64,000 bases of DNA from positions 62,001 to 126,000 of the forward strand of contig JAGHQL010000057.1 of NCBI GenBank assembly GCA_020080175.1. Direction: 5' to 3'. The translations under genes were made by a program, and so were the position numbers. Positions 1 through 11,580 of the stretch are shown here, piece after piece. Numbering within the stretch: the stretch's first letter is position 1; each line of letters opens with the position of its first letter. The stretch comes from Glutinoglossum americanum (Eukaryota; Ascomycota; Geoglossomycetes; Geoglossales; Geoglossaceae). The notes beneath the pieces were generated by a model. It was given only the letters and a program-made list of their open reading frames with translations, searched no databases and had not been told where the DNA came from.

Positions 1-808
1 GAAGGTGTCTTCAATAAGACCTGGTGGGTTTTAGCTCCGCTGGCTGATGCGAGTATTGCATGCTAATTGTTATTGGACTTTCGCAGTATGATCTCATATC
101 CGAACTATAAATTCATCTTCCCTATCAAAGCCCTCGGAATGTTCGCAGAGAAATTTGGGGATCTGGTAATTCTATAAAAGCTGCAGCACTGGGAAAACCT
201 TGTCAAGAATGTTTAGAGGAGATAAAGATGGATCCAGTAATATAAAGTCATCAATACTGGATAACTAATAATGCGATGATGCTATTGCATGTCAACCCGG
301 TCGTGTGATTTCATGTTTCCGATCCCTGATAGGAATTGGTAGATATTGTTGGAATCCGAGTTCGATTCTGAAAGCTGCATAGTCATAAAAACCGAAAGAA
401 ATGCTTGTGACCTGAAATCTGAATGTTGGTTCTCTCTGACACCACCCAAGTAACATAGCAGAATACTCGGCCAGCTCTTATGAGACACTAAATTTTCATC
501 TCCGCGTCTCTGTATCGCAATATTCAGCAATTAGATAACTTCAGGACCCCGACAAAAAGCCAGAACCCGGATTGTATTGAGTTGCACTGTCTATCGGACG
601 CGTTGGTAAAAGAGAAAGGTTGTGGGCGAAATTTTAATGTTTGAGCGACCACGTTGACGCTAAGGTTTAGGGTTTTAAACAATCAGCCCTCGAGAGCCGC
701 AACCGATCTGTGGTCGAAATGGGTCTTGATCGAAATTACTACTAGGATTGGTTCTCCATTTCGAATCTCGATAGACATTGTTTTCGATAGAGCTGCGAAG
801 CTGGAATC
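1..808. other. intergenic region upstream of the AP-1 mu gene
   Basis: No reading frame here resembles a known protein and none is extended by plausible splice sites. The stretch just before 809 presumably holds the promoter and 5' untranslated region of the adaptin gene. The left edge of the window may cut another transcription unit, which I cannot tell. Confidence 0.5.
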
Positions 809-2743
809 ATGGCCTCAGCACTCTTCTTCCTTGACCTCAAAGGCAAGGTAAGCCAGCTGTGGCAGTCGGAATCATTGTGAATGTTAACCATGCTGATCAG
901 TGGTGGCTGGTAGACCCTCCTTGCCCGGAACTACAGGGGCGACATACCCATGTCAGCTGTCGAGAAATTCCCTATACTTTTAAGTGAAGCAGAGGAGGAG
1001 AGCTCGGCGGTTCCACCATGTTTCTCAGACGAAGGCATCAACGTCTGTACTATCTTATCAATACTAGCTCTTGCACGCAGTTAACTAGGCCTCCATAATT
1101 ACAGTACCTCTATATAAGACATAACAATCTCTACCTTCTCGCACTCACAAAAAGGAACACAAATGCTGCCGAGATCCTCCTCTTTCTGCATAAGGTCGTC
1201 GAGGTGTTTACAGAATACTTTAAGGAGTTAGAGGAGGAGAGTATTCGGGACAATTTTGTTATTATCTATGAGCTACTGGACGAGATGATGGACTTTGGGT
1301 ACCCACAAACTACTGAGACTAAGATATTGCAAGAGTTTGTTGATATATGCTCGGAGGTCGTGGATGACGCTGACTGGCGGTTAAGGTATATCACCCAAGA
1401 ATCGCACAAACTCGAGATCCAAGCTCGACCTCCTATAGCCGTTACAAATGCAGTATCGTGGCGAAGCGAGGGGATTAGATATCGGAAGAATGAGGTGTTT
1501 CTGGATGTTATCGAGTCCCTTAACCTGTTGGTTTCCTCTAATGGCAACGTGCTCCGCTCTGAAATTCTTGGCGCTATAAAAATGAAGTGCTATCTTAGCG
1601 GTATGCCTGAGCTTCGGTTAGGGCTGAATGACAAGGTGATGTTCGAGACTACAGGACGGGCGACTCGGGGAAAGGCGGTGGAGATGGAAGATGTGAAGTT
1701 CCACCAATGCGTACGGCTAAGTCGGTTTGAGAATGATCGCACAATTAGCTTCATTCCGCCAGATGGGGAGTTCGAGCTCATGAGTTACCGCCTGAACACT
1801 CAGGTTAAGCCACTTATTTGGGTCGAGTGCATTGTGGAGTCACATTCCGGTTCAAGGATCGAGTATATGCTCAAGGTGGTCACCACATTCTGGACGCCAG
1901 ATTTCAATATCATCTGACAGAGTTGCTTTATCGTATAGGCTAAAGCCCAGTTTAAGAGGCGCTCTACCGCCAATAATGTAGAGATCCTAGTCCCTGTGCC
2001 GGATGACGCCGACTCCCCGCGATTCCGGACGAACATAGGTTCTGTTCATTACGCGCCCGAGAAGTCAGCGATAATATGGAAGATCAAACAATTTGGGGGC
2101 GGTAAGGAGTTTCTCATGCGAGCCGAGCTTGGTCTTCCCAGTGTCAAGGGTGACGACGAGCATGGTGGTGGCATGACAGGAGGGTTTGGAGGAAGCATGG
2201 GGGGGACTCAAGGGGGGAAAAGCAAAAGGCCCATCAGCGTCAAATTCGAGATACCCTACTTCACGACCAGTGGTATCCAAGTGCGTTACTTGAAGATCAT
2301 CGAGCCAAAGGTGAGCCTCAATCCTTATTTCCTTTTTCCATTTAATTTATTTTTCTGGTGTAACCGTCACCCACCCTGTTTTCTGCGGGTTTTTTCTATG
2401 ATACCCTCGTGCAACACCTGGAAACAAGTGACTCAATTCGATCGGGCTGGGTCTTCCGAAACCCGGCTGGGCAGCCCACGGACGCTCTTTCGTCTTTGGG
2501 GTATTATCACGGCTTTAGTGTGCATGAATTTGAGATATCCCACAGCATGCATATGCACGTTACGCTGAGCCATGGCAGCGACCACCCCCCCTCAGACAAC
2601 CCTACTGCTTATCACATCGCCCAATTGGAATAATAGCTAACATCATGGTTGTCTTGAATTAGCTACAATACCCTTCCCTCCCATGGGTTCGCTACATAAC
2701 GCAGTCTGGAGACATTGCGGTTCGTCTGCCCGACGTTAGTTGA
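809..2743 (+). CDS. apm1: AP-1 clathrin adaptor complex mu subunit
   Basis: Medium (mu) chain of the AP-1 adaptor, which selects cargo with tyrosine-based signals and links it to clathrin at the trans-Golgi network and endosomes. Six exons: 809-847, 914-1042, 1105-1334, 1386-1875, 1939-2310, 2663-2743, giving 446 residues, the normal family size. The start MASALFFLDLKGK, then TLLARNYRGDIP and EKFPILLSEAEEES, is the longin-like sigma/mu domain; ESLNLLVSSNGNVLRSEILG opens the mu-homology domain, and the end VRYITQSGDIAVRLPDVS is the conserved C-terminus. The third intron is 51 nt and in frame, so an unspliced translation reads through it with 17 spurious residues; the join restores the conserved ILQEYITQESHKLE. 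The final intron is long at 352 nt. A glycine-rich insert near residue 380 (GGGMTGGFGG) is a fungal-type loop. Identity is secure. Confidence 0.96.
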
Positions 2744-3299
2744 AAGTAAATGGCGCGGAATTGGAGTTTTCTTTTTTGCAGTTAATGGCTGGCTGGACCT
2801 TGAGAGGAGCGTGTATCATACTAAAGCATCTCACCCAGACAATTGTGATCAGGTCACCTGGCGATAAGAGTGCGATTTCATGCCCCGACCCGACCCCATG
2901 CTACTGGACGCGCAAATTTGAGCCGCAAATCGAGAGAGAGCCAGATTCAGCCACGCTTACATTATCGCCACCAACCGAAGCCAGAAGCGCCCAAATATCC
3001 TTCTGGCAATGGTATCAGTTCATGGTCTTACGATGCCTATAACTTGGAAAACCGCTTTGCCATAGCTAAACGAGGCTTGCCTAGGTTAATCACTGTGACT
3101 TACAGAGTATGAATGCAGAACAAATATCACAGATGTTGCCGCTAGTAAAATCAGTGCCATCAATAGCAATGAGGCAATTCAGCGAAAGCAGAACTTGCAG
3201 AGAAATGCATTCATGAAACGAACGAATTTGTCGTATCTGCTCCAGCTGACCACTCAGTAAGCCCGGAGTGATGTTTTGGTGACCGTCGCCCGAATTTTT

Positions 3300-4269
3300 T
3301 TAGGGGAATATTGCCCCATATCCGCCCATCTCGAGTGAGCGGAGGTATTCTTTAGTGGCCACAGTGCTCCAGGTATGGGTAAACACGGACACAACGACCC
3401 CACGCTCTGGAATGGTCCCTTTTAAAGAGTTAGCCCTTTCTTGTGAAGTATAAACATTCATGTTACATACGACCGGTAGGGCATCCGTGACGCTGGTAAA
3501 CCCTTCTGCCGAAAGAGTAGCGGAGAACACCGTCTAAAAGCTGAGGGGTGCAAGAAAAGGCCATTAGAGAAAGGATCAGTGTTAGTTTCCCGCAGAGTCC
3601 ACCCGACTCTGGAGGGCTCGGGGTGCTAGCCTGATAGTCATACACTCTGGGCAGAAGTTCGTCAACCCACTCCGTGTTGCCAGGCGCCGCCAGACGCGGT
3701 TCTTCGCCAGCAAAGTCGATGCATGACAGATTGCGAACGCCGGTGTGAGGCGCCGCAGACGCTGAACCACCAGAAGAGTTGTCGGTATGGAAGTGGTGGA
3801 AACCAACTGTTTGCCACTCATAGGGCGATAGGCGTAAATTGTCTATAGCAACGTCGAACGGGACAGCGAGCATTTTCCCAGTTTCCGGCTGGATGAACGC
3901 CGAGGCCTCGGAATATGGAATACCGCCCCAGGCGCTGAGATTGGGTGGCATCTCGGGGTTCTGATTGATGCAATCTACGACGCCATCCGTCCAACGATAA
4001 AGAGGGCCGGACTCGCGCGTAAAAGATCTTGGCTCATTGGGAGGTAACCAACCTCCAGAGAGATCTGCCCTTCGTATCTGGTAATTGTAGTTGGGATTTA
4101 GGGGGCTGACTTGGAAAAGGAACGAGAATTGGCTGGGTATCTCTGGTGGAACCGGAACGTCCTGAGCAGCCCGCTGAGGTTGCGAAAAAGCCTTAGAAGA
4201 TGCGTCAGTTAGATGTCGATCTTAGCTCAAAAGACCGATGCTCACAGCTGATGACAACTTTTTATACAT
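3300..4269 (-). CDS. unrecognised protein, three predicted exons
   Basis: I do not recognise this family. A consistent model has exon 1 at 4246-4269, exon 2 at 3646-4191 and exon 3 at 3300-3533 (267 residues), with an in-frame stop just before the chosen ATG. The protein begins MYKKLSSAAFSQPQRAAQ and contains proline-rich and aromatic stretches, for example WLPPNEPRSFTRESGPLYRW, a GFHHFHTDNSSGG segment rich in His and Gly, and WSTVATKEYLRSLEMGG near the end. There is no convincing signal peptide or membrane segment. The second donor (AGA|GTGTAT) was chosen because it is the only one in phase with the downstream frame; that junction is the weak point. The gene lies between apm1 and nob1 and has no evident functional tie to either. 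Confidence 0.5.
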
Positions 4270-5179
4270 GTTGAGAAGCTGGGGCCTAAACCCTTATTCA
4301 ATGCCTCGGTTTTGGGTCGCACGACTGCGAGGACCGTGAGTCAACCATGCTTTGGGTGCTCCACAGCCTCTACTTATGCCAAAGTCTGTGTTGAATCCCG
4401 CGACATTTCCGATCCCGCAATGGATGTGGTCATAAGACCGCTTCCAAGAACCGACGTGTTCGCTCGTTGATGGACCTCTCTCACCCCGGCAAAAAAGATA
4501 TCGCCCCCTTCCAGCTGGTGTCCAGTCGAGTCGGAAATATTGACCCCCCCCCCCCCCGGTTTGTTAGCACCCCAGTATTGTAGTTTTGGGGCCTAGAATG
4601 CAAGGAAATGGTCGATTTCAGATTCTCGAATTGAGAATGCGTTTGGACGTCCGTAGTTCGGATTCCCAAGCTTGCGATGGTGTCCAATATTTCGTTTTCC
4701 TCAACAACTCCTCGGATCTGATTTTTGGAAAAATACAACATCGAATCCCTTCCATATTGAGACCCAACACACAATCGCACCAACTCTCTATAGTGCGATA
4801 AACATGGCTGAGGATGGTGAGATATCACAAAATTAAGCAAAAGGCAAAACTGTCCTGATCTGCCGTTTTGCCACAAGTGCAAGTTCAGGAAAACTAGTGC
4901 CCAACGCGGCTTGAATATAGCCGCACTGTAGATCCTTATGGCCCCTCGAGATTGGATATGAGCTTTAGAAAAAAAGAGCTATGTTTGACATGACTCCTCT
5001 CAGCGGAAAAAGGACGCGCAGAATCTTGCTGATGTAACGGCGTTCAAATGCTTTGCAAGTAGAAATCGACAAGGCTGTATATAAAGTTTATGTACTAAGA
5101 CCCACAGTATCATCACGTGCGTCAATAAGAATATTGGGCACGATCAAAGCTTCAACACCACATAAGGTTACTGTCCGAG
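4270..5179. other. intergenic region with a 16-nt poly-C tract
   Basis: Between the start of the unknown minus-strand gene and the NOB1 start. It contains a cytosine homopolymer at about 4543-4558 and no frame with recognisable similarity. It presumably carries both promoters. Confidence 0.5.
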
Positions 5180-6634
5180 ATGTCCCCGGAACAAGGATTC
5201 GACCAAGCTCGAGGGACCGCAAGTAAACGCCCTATGGGCCCCGCAAGACCCATGCATACTATCGTTCTGGATGCTGGTCCCATCCTAAAAAACGAGCCAA
5301 CAACGTCCAGTCTACTGGCAAGTTCAGTGGTTTTAGTTACTGTACCATCTGTGATCACAGAAATTCGAGACTCAAACACACGATCTCGGATAGAAACTAC
5401 ATTGCTACCCTTTCTCACGCTAAGGAACCCCAAGCCTGAAAGCTTGTCTATTGTTACGGAGTTTGCTCGACGAACTGGAGATCACGCAGTCCTTAGCAGA
5501 GTTGATCTTCTTGTACTAGCTCTAGCCTACGAACTGGAATGTGAGAGGAATGGGGGCGACTGGAGGCTTAGGAGAGCGCCAGGTCAGAGGGGGTTGAATG
5601 GCGCGCCACCGACAAAATTGGGTACGGATGACGGATTCGAATCTGTTCCGGTCGTTGATCATGCTGCGGCCGATGACGGCGGACATTTCGATAGCCCTAC
5701 TAAACCAAATGACGCAGTAGGAGAGAGAGGCGAACACTGTCATGCCTTATGGGGTGCAACAGGCGCATCAAAAGACGAAGGTCAGCCCAGTGGCGCACTT
5801 GGATCTATTACCATGGATGCCCACAAATTCGAATCCCTCACCATCTCTCGGGAAAGCCAAGCACTGCCCCCCGACCCAAGCTCGAGCTCAGTGATCCAGG
5901 GCTCTCCTACCCCGGAACAAACAGAATGCTTGGACCCCGACGGAGCAACTTTGGCGAAGGAACCAGCTGAATCTGAAGAATCAGACTCGGAGGGTTGGAT
6001 AACTCCATCTAACATTCAAAAGCATAAAGCCATGGATTTAAATAAATCTGCCCTGCCTGCAAAGGAAGTGAAGACGATGCAGGTTTCAACCATCACCACT
6101 GATTTTGCAATGCAAAATGTCCTGTTACAGATGAATTTGAATCTTCTATCACCATCTATGCAACGCATACGCCATCTGAAGATCTGGGTTCTGAGATGCC
6201 ATGCCTGCTTTAAGATCTCTAGGGACATGAGCAAGCAATTCTGCCCCTCCTGCGGGGGTGCAACACTAACGAGGACTGCTTGCTCCACGGACCAAAATGG
6301 ACTGTTCAAGGTGCATCTCAAAAAGAACTACCAATGGAATAATCGTGGAAACATCTTCAGTATCCCTAAGCCAGTTTCTGGGTCTTCAAGCGGAAAAGTA
6401 AACGTTGGGGGCGGAGGCAAAGGAGGTGGCAAGGGAGGATGGGGCCAGGGTTTGATTTTACGCGAAGACCAGAAGGAGTATGTCCAGGCGATGCAACTGG
6501 ATAAGAAAAAGAAGGAACGCGATCCAATGGACGAAGATTATCTACCCAACATATTGACTGGTGAGAGAGGCAGAGCCGGTGGTCGACCCGCGATTGGGGC
6601 TGGGAGAAACGTCAACTCCAAAAAACGACGTTAG
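5180..6634 (+). CDS. nob1: 20S pre-rRNA D-site endonuclease NOB1
   Basis: Endonuclease that cuts 20S pre-rRNA at site D to form the 3' end of 18S rRNA during late 40S maturation in the cytoplasm. Single exon, 484 residues. The N-terminal PIN domain shows the acidic residues expected for metal-dependent cleavage: Asp31 in TIVLDAGPILKN, Glu61 in VITEIRD, Asp101 and Asp109 in GDHAVLSRVDLLVLALAYELE. An acidic, serine-rich linker follows, then the NOB1 zinc ribbon near residues 335-370 with paired cysteines CHAC and CPSC, preceded by the family signature IRHLKIWVLRCHACF. The C-terminus has a glycine/lysine-rich segment and DEDYLPNIL. The first ATG adds about 24 residues before the PIN domain; Met25 (MHTIVLDAGPI) is an alternative start closer to the domain edge. 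Confidence 0.95.
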   Translation: MSPEQGFDQARGTASKRPMGPARPMHTIVLDAGPILKNEPTTSSLLASSVVLVTVPSVITEIRDSNTRSRIETTLLPFLTLRNPKPESLSIVTEFARRTGDHAVLSRVDLLVLALAYELECERNGGDWRLRRAPGQRGLNGAPPTKLGTDDGFESVPVVDHAAADDGGHFDSPTKPNDAVGERGEHCHALWGATGASKDEGQPSGALGSITMDAHKFESLTISRESQALPPDPSSSSVIQGSPTPEQTECLDPDGATLAKEPAESEESDSEGWITPSNIQKHKAMDLNKSALPAKEVKTMQVSTITTDFAMQNVLLQMNLNLLSPSMQRIRHLKIWVLRCHACFKISRDMSKQFCPSCGGATLTRTACSTDQNGLFKVHLKKNYQWNNRGNIFSIPKPVSGSSSGKVNVGGGGKGGGKGGWGQGLILREDQKEYVQAMQLDKKKKERDPMDEDYLPNILTGERGRAGGRPAIGAGRNVNSKKRR

Positions 6635-6984
6635 ATTATGTCACTACAGAAACCACAAATTGCAATGTCCCAGACTATATCGGAAGCCCGTGAGGTCATT
6701 TTCCAACCCTAAGCATTATTTGCATAGAAGAGGCGCCATCGGGAGAACCGTGTTAGGGGAACAGGATCAGGGGTTTATAGTTGAGGAGGGCATTCAGATG
6801 TTTCTATTGCATAGCGTATCTCATAGCTCGCAGCTGATAGAGAGCGTCACGGAATGAATACCGAACTCAAATTCCGGCTCGCAGTGTAAAGATATCGAAC
6901 AACCACGAGCGAACATCGAATCCATATATCATAGAAGCCCATCTCACATCCCTAGCGCCTTCGTATCACCTAGTACCCCATCAG

Positions 6985-7301
6985 CTAGTCTTTCATACAA
7001 TTGGCATTCCGTCGGTAGGATAGGTACCTACTTTGTTGTGTTAAAAGCAGTCCATACCGCTTCTTCAGCGTGACTCTATGTCTGCGCATCACCGAGAACA
7101 CATTCGATCAGCTTCTTCCCCCTCACTCTCCAAAAAAAAAGGAAAGCTTCCAACAAGATCTAGGTATCGGACTCACCTTGAGTACTTGTCGTCTGGCGAA
7201 AACCGCGCTGGGTGCGCCGACTTGGTCACCTCCCCACTTTGGATCTTCTTGAGTGTGTAGACGCGCTTGCCGTTGGCGTCGAGGGTGTACATGAGATGCA
7301 T
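6985..7301 (-). CDS. nop10: H/ACA ribonucleoprotein subunit NOP10
   Basis: Small subunit of H/ACA snoRNPs, which guide pseudouridylation and pre-rRNA processing with dyskerin (Cbf5), Gar1 and Nhp2. Two exons, 7177-7301 and 6985-7081, separated by a 95-nt intron with donor GTGAGT; the product is 73 residues. It begins [19 protein letters not shown] and continues [32 protein letters not shown], diagnostic for NOP10. It is a little longer than the usual 60-65 residues because the reading continues past LLLTQ for [16 protein letters not shown] before the stop. It lies tail-to-tail with nob1, another ribosome-biogenesis gene. The gene is too short and too split to be seen as one open frame. Confidence 0.93.
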
Positions 7302-8320
7302 CCTGCACGAGCGATTGCTAGGCTGTGATCCGAATTTGAGTTTGGTCACAAAGGGTGCTTACTTGGGTATTTAATGAGGGACTGGTCGGAGGGATTTCGT
7401 TGAGGGCCCGGATTCTTCGCTATAAGTTGAAGTTGGGGAAAAATTATCGTCCTAACCGTACTTGGACTAGCGCATATGCTTTATCGAAATACGTTCCGTT
7501 TGCGGTGATGTTGTTGCATGTACAAAAGCATATCGTAACACAAAGAATCAGGGATGAATATGGTGGGGGAATGAGATTGTAAGTTGTTCTTGTAAATATG
7601 AGGGATGGGCTCTTGATTGAAGTGTCCCTTTTAGATTGACCGCTGGAAAGCGGAGCGCCCAAGTATAATTTGTACTTTAGGGTAAACTTATTGATTTGGC
7701 ACATGTAGTATTAAACGGAGTTAATACTAGCTTCGTGAAAGACTTGGGGACTGGATATGTCTGGGTTAAGTGCTAGTGAAGAGATTCACGCCCTCTATTA
7801 GGGTAGAAAATACTTAAGCTCCTAGGGTTCAATATTTTTTCCCCTTTAAGCAATTATAGCCCGGCGTTGAACTAGAGCATCAATAGGAATATCGATGTAT
7901 AAATAGATGGCTTGTTTAACTCAAAGGCTTGCTGTTATCTATGCTTTTCCTTTGAGCTTTTATGAGGCACGTGGGATTTTGCATCTTGGTAATTTTGATG
8001 TTTTGCTTAGGAATTGCTGCAATGTTTGTCAGACAATTGCAGTAGAACACTTGGCTTTACCAATTGGGCCCTTGCATGCTAGATTTCTGCAGCCCTATTC
8101 ATGGGTGGGCCGCTAGAGGAGGATCGCATTGGTCGAGTGGATGAGTCGAGTTATTGGTAAGGCAACCAACGAGGCAACCAACGAGGCAACCAACGAGGCA
8201 AACATCTTGAATTTATACCGTGTTTAATAATTGAAAATCCAACCAATAGAGCCAAACGCCGAGAGCATCGTTCCACAGCCTCTCCAGGCCTTTCAAAATT
8301 AGCGCCGCCTAAGGCCCAAT
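7302..8320. other. 1-kb AT-rich intergenic region between NOP10 and LCL2
   Basis: Upstream of the nop10 start and downstream of the lcl2 stop. Short open frames here look random and do not splice into anything recognisable. It includes the 12-bp tandem repeat listed separately. Confidence 0.5.
8161..8201. repeat. 12-bp direct tandem repeat, about 3.4 copies
   Basis: The unit GGCAACCAACGA is repeated three times perfectly, followed by a partial copy. It is non-coding and lies just downstream of lcl2. Confidence 0.9.
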
Positions 8321-8757
8321 TCACAGAAGCCCCTTCCTGGCCAGCTCAACCTTTCTTGCCGCCTCCCCAGCCTTCCAACCGCCTTTCGAGATACATACAG
8401 CGGCTCCCTCTCCCAGTTCAAACTTGTCTTCTACGGCCGGGTGTGGACAGGGACAGTGGTGTGGGAAGTGAACGCAGGCGAGAGTGTCCGGGCATAGATA
8501 GTTAGAGCAACGAGCTAGTTGTTATCACAAATCAGCTATGCAAATTCTGGAAGTGCCTTCGAGCGCATCAGATATGGGGTTAGAAAGTTACCGTTCTCGT
8601 AGTTCTGCTGATACCATCCCGGATCACTCGGAGCGTTTTGAGGGGCCTGCTGCTGGTGACCACCCCCTTGGAACATATGCTCGAAGAATTGAAACTGAGC
8701 TTGCACAAGCATCGAATAAAGCAGAACGCCTAGGGAAACCGAGAATACTGCCCGCAT
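8321..8757 (-). CDS. lcl2: long chronological lifespan protein 2 (LCL2)
   Basis: Small secretory-pathway protein of unknown biochemical activity; the family is named for a yeast lifespan phenotype and linked by genetics to ER-associated degradation. Two exons, 8592-8757 and 8321-8514, give 119 residues. The N-terminus [20 protein letters not shown] is a clear signal peptide; the mature part starts QFQFFEHMF, then [29 protein letters not shown] and [19 protein letters not shown], with the cysteine pattern and C-terminus ([13 protein letters not shown]) of the family. The acceptor was chosen to restore the YENA-C-YLCP block. It is divergent from the bL27m gene, with 168 bp between start codons, so the two probably share a promoter region. 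Confidence 0.93.
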
Positions 8758-8925
8758 TTTGAGAGACGGATGATGCGCCCTGGTTGTTCACTTTTATGAA
8801 GAAAGGACAACAATTCAAGGAATAAGTACCCTCATGAGGAAAATTTCGTCGCCTCAGCGTATTTACTATCCCGGAGCGGATCTAGGGTTTTCTCCGAATT
8901 GCTTTCTCATGACCGTTGCACAACA

Positions 8926-9748
8926 ATGCTTCTCCCACGATTAGGGACCCCTTCGAGGGCCTTAGTATCGGCCTTTCAGAGGCCGTCTATATCAGCAGAA
9001 TGTTGTCATGAATCGTTCAGACATCTCTACCCCGCGACAAAATCTCCTCTTATCTCTTTCGTCCGACATGCAACGCATAAGGCCCAAGGATCAGTCAATG
9101 GAGGGAAAGACGGAGCTGGAAAGCGGTTGGGAGCGAAGAAGTCGGGAGGTAAGTCTAATATTGTCTTTAAATCTACAATTGTGTCTAGAGATGAGCTTTG
9201 CTAATTATAAATTCTCTTTTTATTCAGAACAATATGTTATACCTGGCAACATAATCTTCCGTCAGCGCGGTAGTCTTTGGTTTCCGGGCGAGAATTGCGG
9301 AATGGGCCGCGATCACACCATCTATGCCACACAAGCTGGCTATGTGAAATACTACCTCGACCCCGAGAGGCACCCAAAACGGAAATACATTGGGGTGGTG
9401 TTTGAACGGGATCAAAAGCTCCCTCTACCACGAAATTCAGCTCGGCGTCGGCGCCTTGGCCTTGCCACGGCCACTATGTTAGAGGAGACGCAAGTAGAAG
9501 CGGAGAATGATATGGCGGTGGGTGGGGGTGGTGTTTCGAAGGGCCGGGAGAAGCAAGAATCGCTGCAGATGAGACCAGGGTATATGTACCGCGAATCAAA
9601 CTGGCGGATTGGACGCACAGCGGAAAAGATGGGGGTGAAGGTGAAAGTATTTAAACCTGGAGACCGTTGGGCAGCTTGGAGGAAGGCAACAGCGAGGAGG
9701 GCGAAGAACGCAGAGAGAAGAGGTATGAGACGAGGTGGTAAACGGTGA
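8926..9748 (+). CDS. mitochondrial large-subunit ribosomal protein bL27m
   Basis: Nuclear-encoded bL27 of the mitochondrial ribosome. Two exons, 8926-9148 and 9228-9748, 247 residues. Residues 1-50 are arginine/serine-rich and hydrophobic ([20 protein letters not shown]), as in a mitochondrial import sequence, followed by [28 protein letters not shown], the glycine-rich N-terminal arm that in bacterial L27 reaches toward the peptidyl-transferase centre. After the intron come [20 protein letters not shown] and [10 protein letters not shown], the core beta-barrel. A C-terminal extension of over 100 basic residues is usual for fungal orthologues (the yeast gene is MRP7). The start is the first ATG in frame; the donor GTAAGT and acceptor TTCAG are canonical. 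Confidence 0.94.
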
Positions 9749-10268
9749 AGAGCTGACCTCAAAATGTTTGGTTCTTCGTTAGTGTCTGGCTGTGTTATAA
9801 TTGGTCGTACTGTACTATCATAAATTGCGTCCCGACAAGATTTGGGGTGTGGCTTCATTTTCATACTTCTATAAACATCACTTTCTACCGTGTATGAGCC
9901 TCTCAGAGTTAGATGTAACATGTTTGACTACGCCATTTGAGAGTTTAGGTAGCTGGGCCATCCCCCAAGCGGTTTTTGATTGCAGAGCTCGCAATGTCTG
10001 CTCTTAGTTTGGAGTGTGTCTAGTGGCGCCTTTACCCTTACTCCGCAAAGAAAGTTGGAACGCGAAAGGGTCGTGGATAGAGGCAAACACCAGCTAATGC
10101 TGCTCTTCTCTAGCTTTGTATCCCAGCAAACATGGTGAGAGATTGTGGGTTATTAGATGGCTAGAGGGGTGGAACAATAGGCGGGACTGAGAATGAATAT
10201 TTTCTCTAAGCTTACTAGTTATACACAGAGTTGTAGTCCAAGCATTAATATTTTACATGCAAAGAATT
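9749..10268. other. intergenic region, tail-to-tail between bL27m and mL57
   Basis: About 520 bp between two converging stop codons. I see no coding or RNA feature; it should hold both 3' untranslated regions. Confidence 0.5.
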
Positions 10269-11228
10269 TCAACCCACTACCAATCCGAGAGGTTGTAGTA
10301 TCCTTTCCCTTACTATCGTCGCAGCCACTGCTCCGCCTTTTGAGAGTGCAACGGCACCCACAATTGCGTAGAGAGCTTCGGTGACAACAGTTTCAATGCC
10401 GGAACCGGCGAGATTGTCAGCCTGTTAAAAACAGCTGCAGTTAGCGCAAAGTTGATAGTTGCGTCAGTTTGACGTGAAATTGTTGAAAGCTACCACTGAC
10501 TTTCTTCGGCTTCCATCTGATCACAGATGACAGTCCATATCTGTTTGCTAACTGTGCTAAGCGTTTCTTATCTAATATTTCATCGACCTTGGTAGTGGAT
10601 AGGTTGTCTAGGCCAACAAGGGCCGGATGCGTGAACGGAGTGCGCTCTGCTATATCTGTCAGAGCTGTCGCGGAGATCTTTTGACTAGTACTGGTGGGTG
10701 AATTTATGATAGCAAGGGTAGTGTGCAGCTGAACGATTCGTTTGCCTGACAATAGAGATGGTGAGTTTCAAGTTATATAGGAGATAATACGAGGTGCTTG
10801 GAGCATGAATGGTCTATATACGTACCCAAGAATGCCATTCGGTCGTTGAAGCCTCGTCTCCCGTGATCAAAGCTCTTGTGAGTAACAGCAAGCCACTTCA
10901 CTTCAATGCTTAACCACTTATCTCCTCCCGGTCCCAGGAATAAGTTGTACATCTTATCGAGGAGAGCCTGGTTAGTATTTACTGCGAACGTCACACCCGG
11001 CCGGTGTCGTACTGGCGCGACCATGGCTGGGGGAGTTCTCGACCAACGCTCTTCTGCTGCTGAGGTGGACGTCGAGAATTGGTACAAGATATATAAGGTT
11101 GGCGCTCTGGATGACTGCACATATTGTGCCCGTCGTCTTACAGGACGAGTGATCGCTGAAAAAGAACGGATTGAGACCTTTGAAGCCATGTTAGAATTGG
11201 TGTTGGTGATTTTAAGAAATGGGAACAT
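10269..11228 (-). CDS. mitochondrial large-subunit ribosomal protein mL57 (MRPL15 family, RNase III fold)
   Basis: Fungal mitoribosomal protein mL57, an RNase III-fold protein that has lost nuclease function and serves structurally. Three exons: 10826-11228, 10501-10745, 10269-10421 (266 residues, or 253 from the second Met at 11189). The presequence MASKVSIRSFSAITRPVRRR looks like a mitochondrial targeting peptide and favours the second Met. The RNase III-like core includes WLAVTHKSFDHGRRGFNDRMAFLG|KRIVQLH, a degenerate version of the catalytic signature, then RYGLSSVIRWKPKK|ADNLAGSGIETVVTEALYAIVGAVAL. All three junctions keep frame and restore family blocks. It is divergent from rtt109, with 352 bp from the upstream ATG. 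Confidence 0.9.
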
Positions 11229-11580
11229 GCAAGAATTTCTGCTGGAGACGCTAGGCCGAAAGCGGCAATGGGTTGTTCCGATACGCGAGCCTCCCCTACT
11301 TTAGACACCGCGATATTCTGCCTACATCTGCGTTAATCTGGCAGTAACTGCTCTGACTCTTTCAGGTATACTCGGATACTTTGCCATAAGAGCACTGTGG
11401 GGCGTTGAATGACTTGGACGCAATTGAACCCTTCTAATAGGGAGGCTTGGCCTACTCTTTACCCTATGCTTCAACAGCAGAACTCAATGGTGGAAAGTAA
11501 CGATGTTGACTCTCGAGGTGAGCCAGCACGGTTACTAAGGATTTGTGTATGCGGCTTACGCGGTTTCAGGCTTGAAAACA

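Noticed and set aside
4481-4882. 133-codon minus-strand open frame
   Set aside because: It crosses the poly-C tract, has no recognisable blocks and no plausible exon partners. It most likely is chance.
7355-8116. Two or three short open frames in the nop10-lcl2 gap
   Set aside because: All are under 90 codons, in AT-rich DNA, without similarity to a known protein or consistent splice extension.
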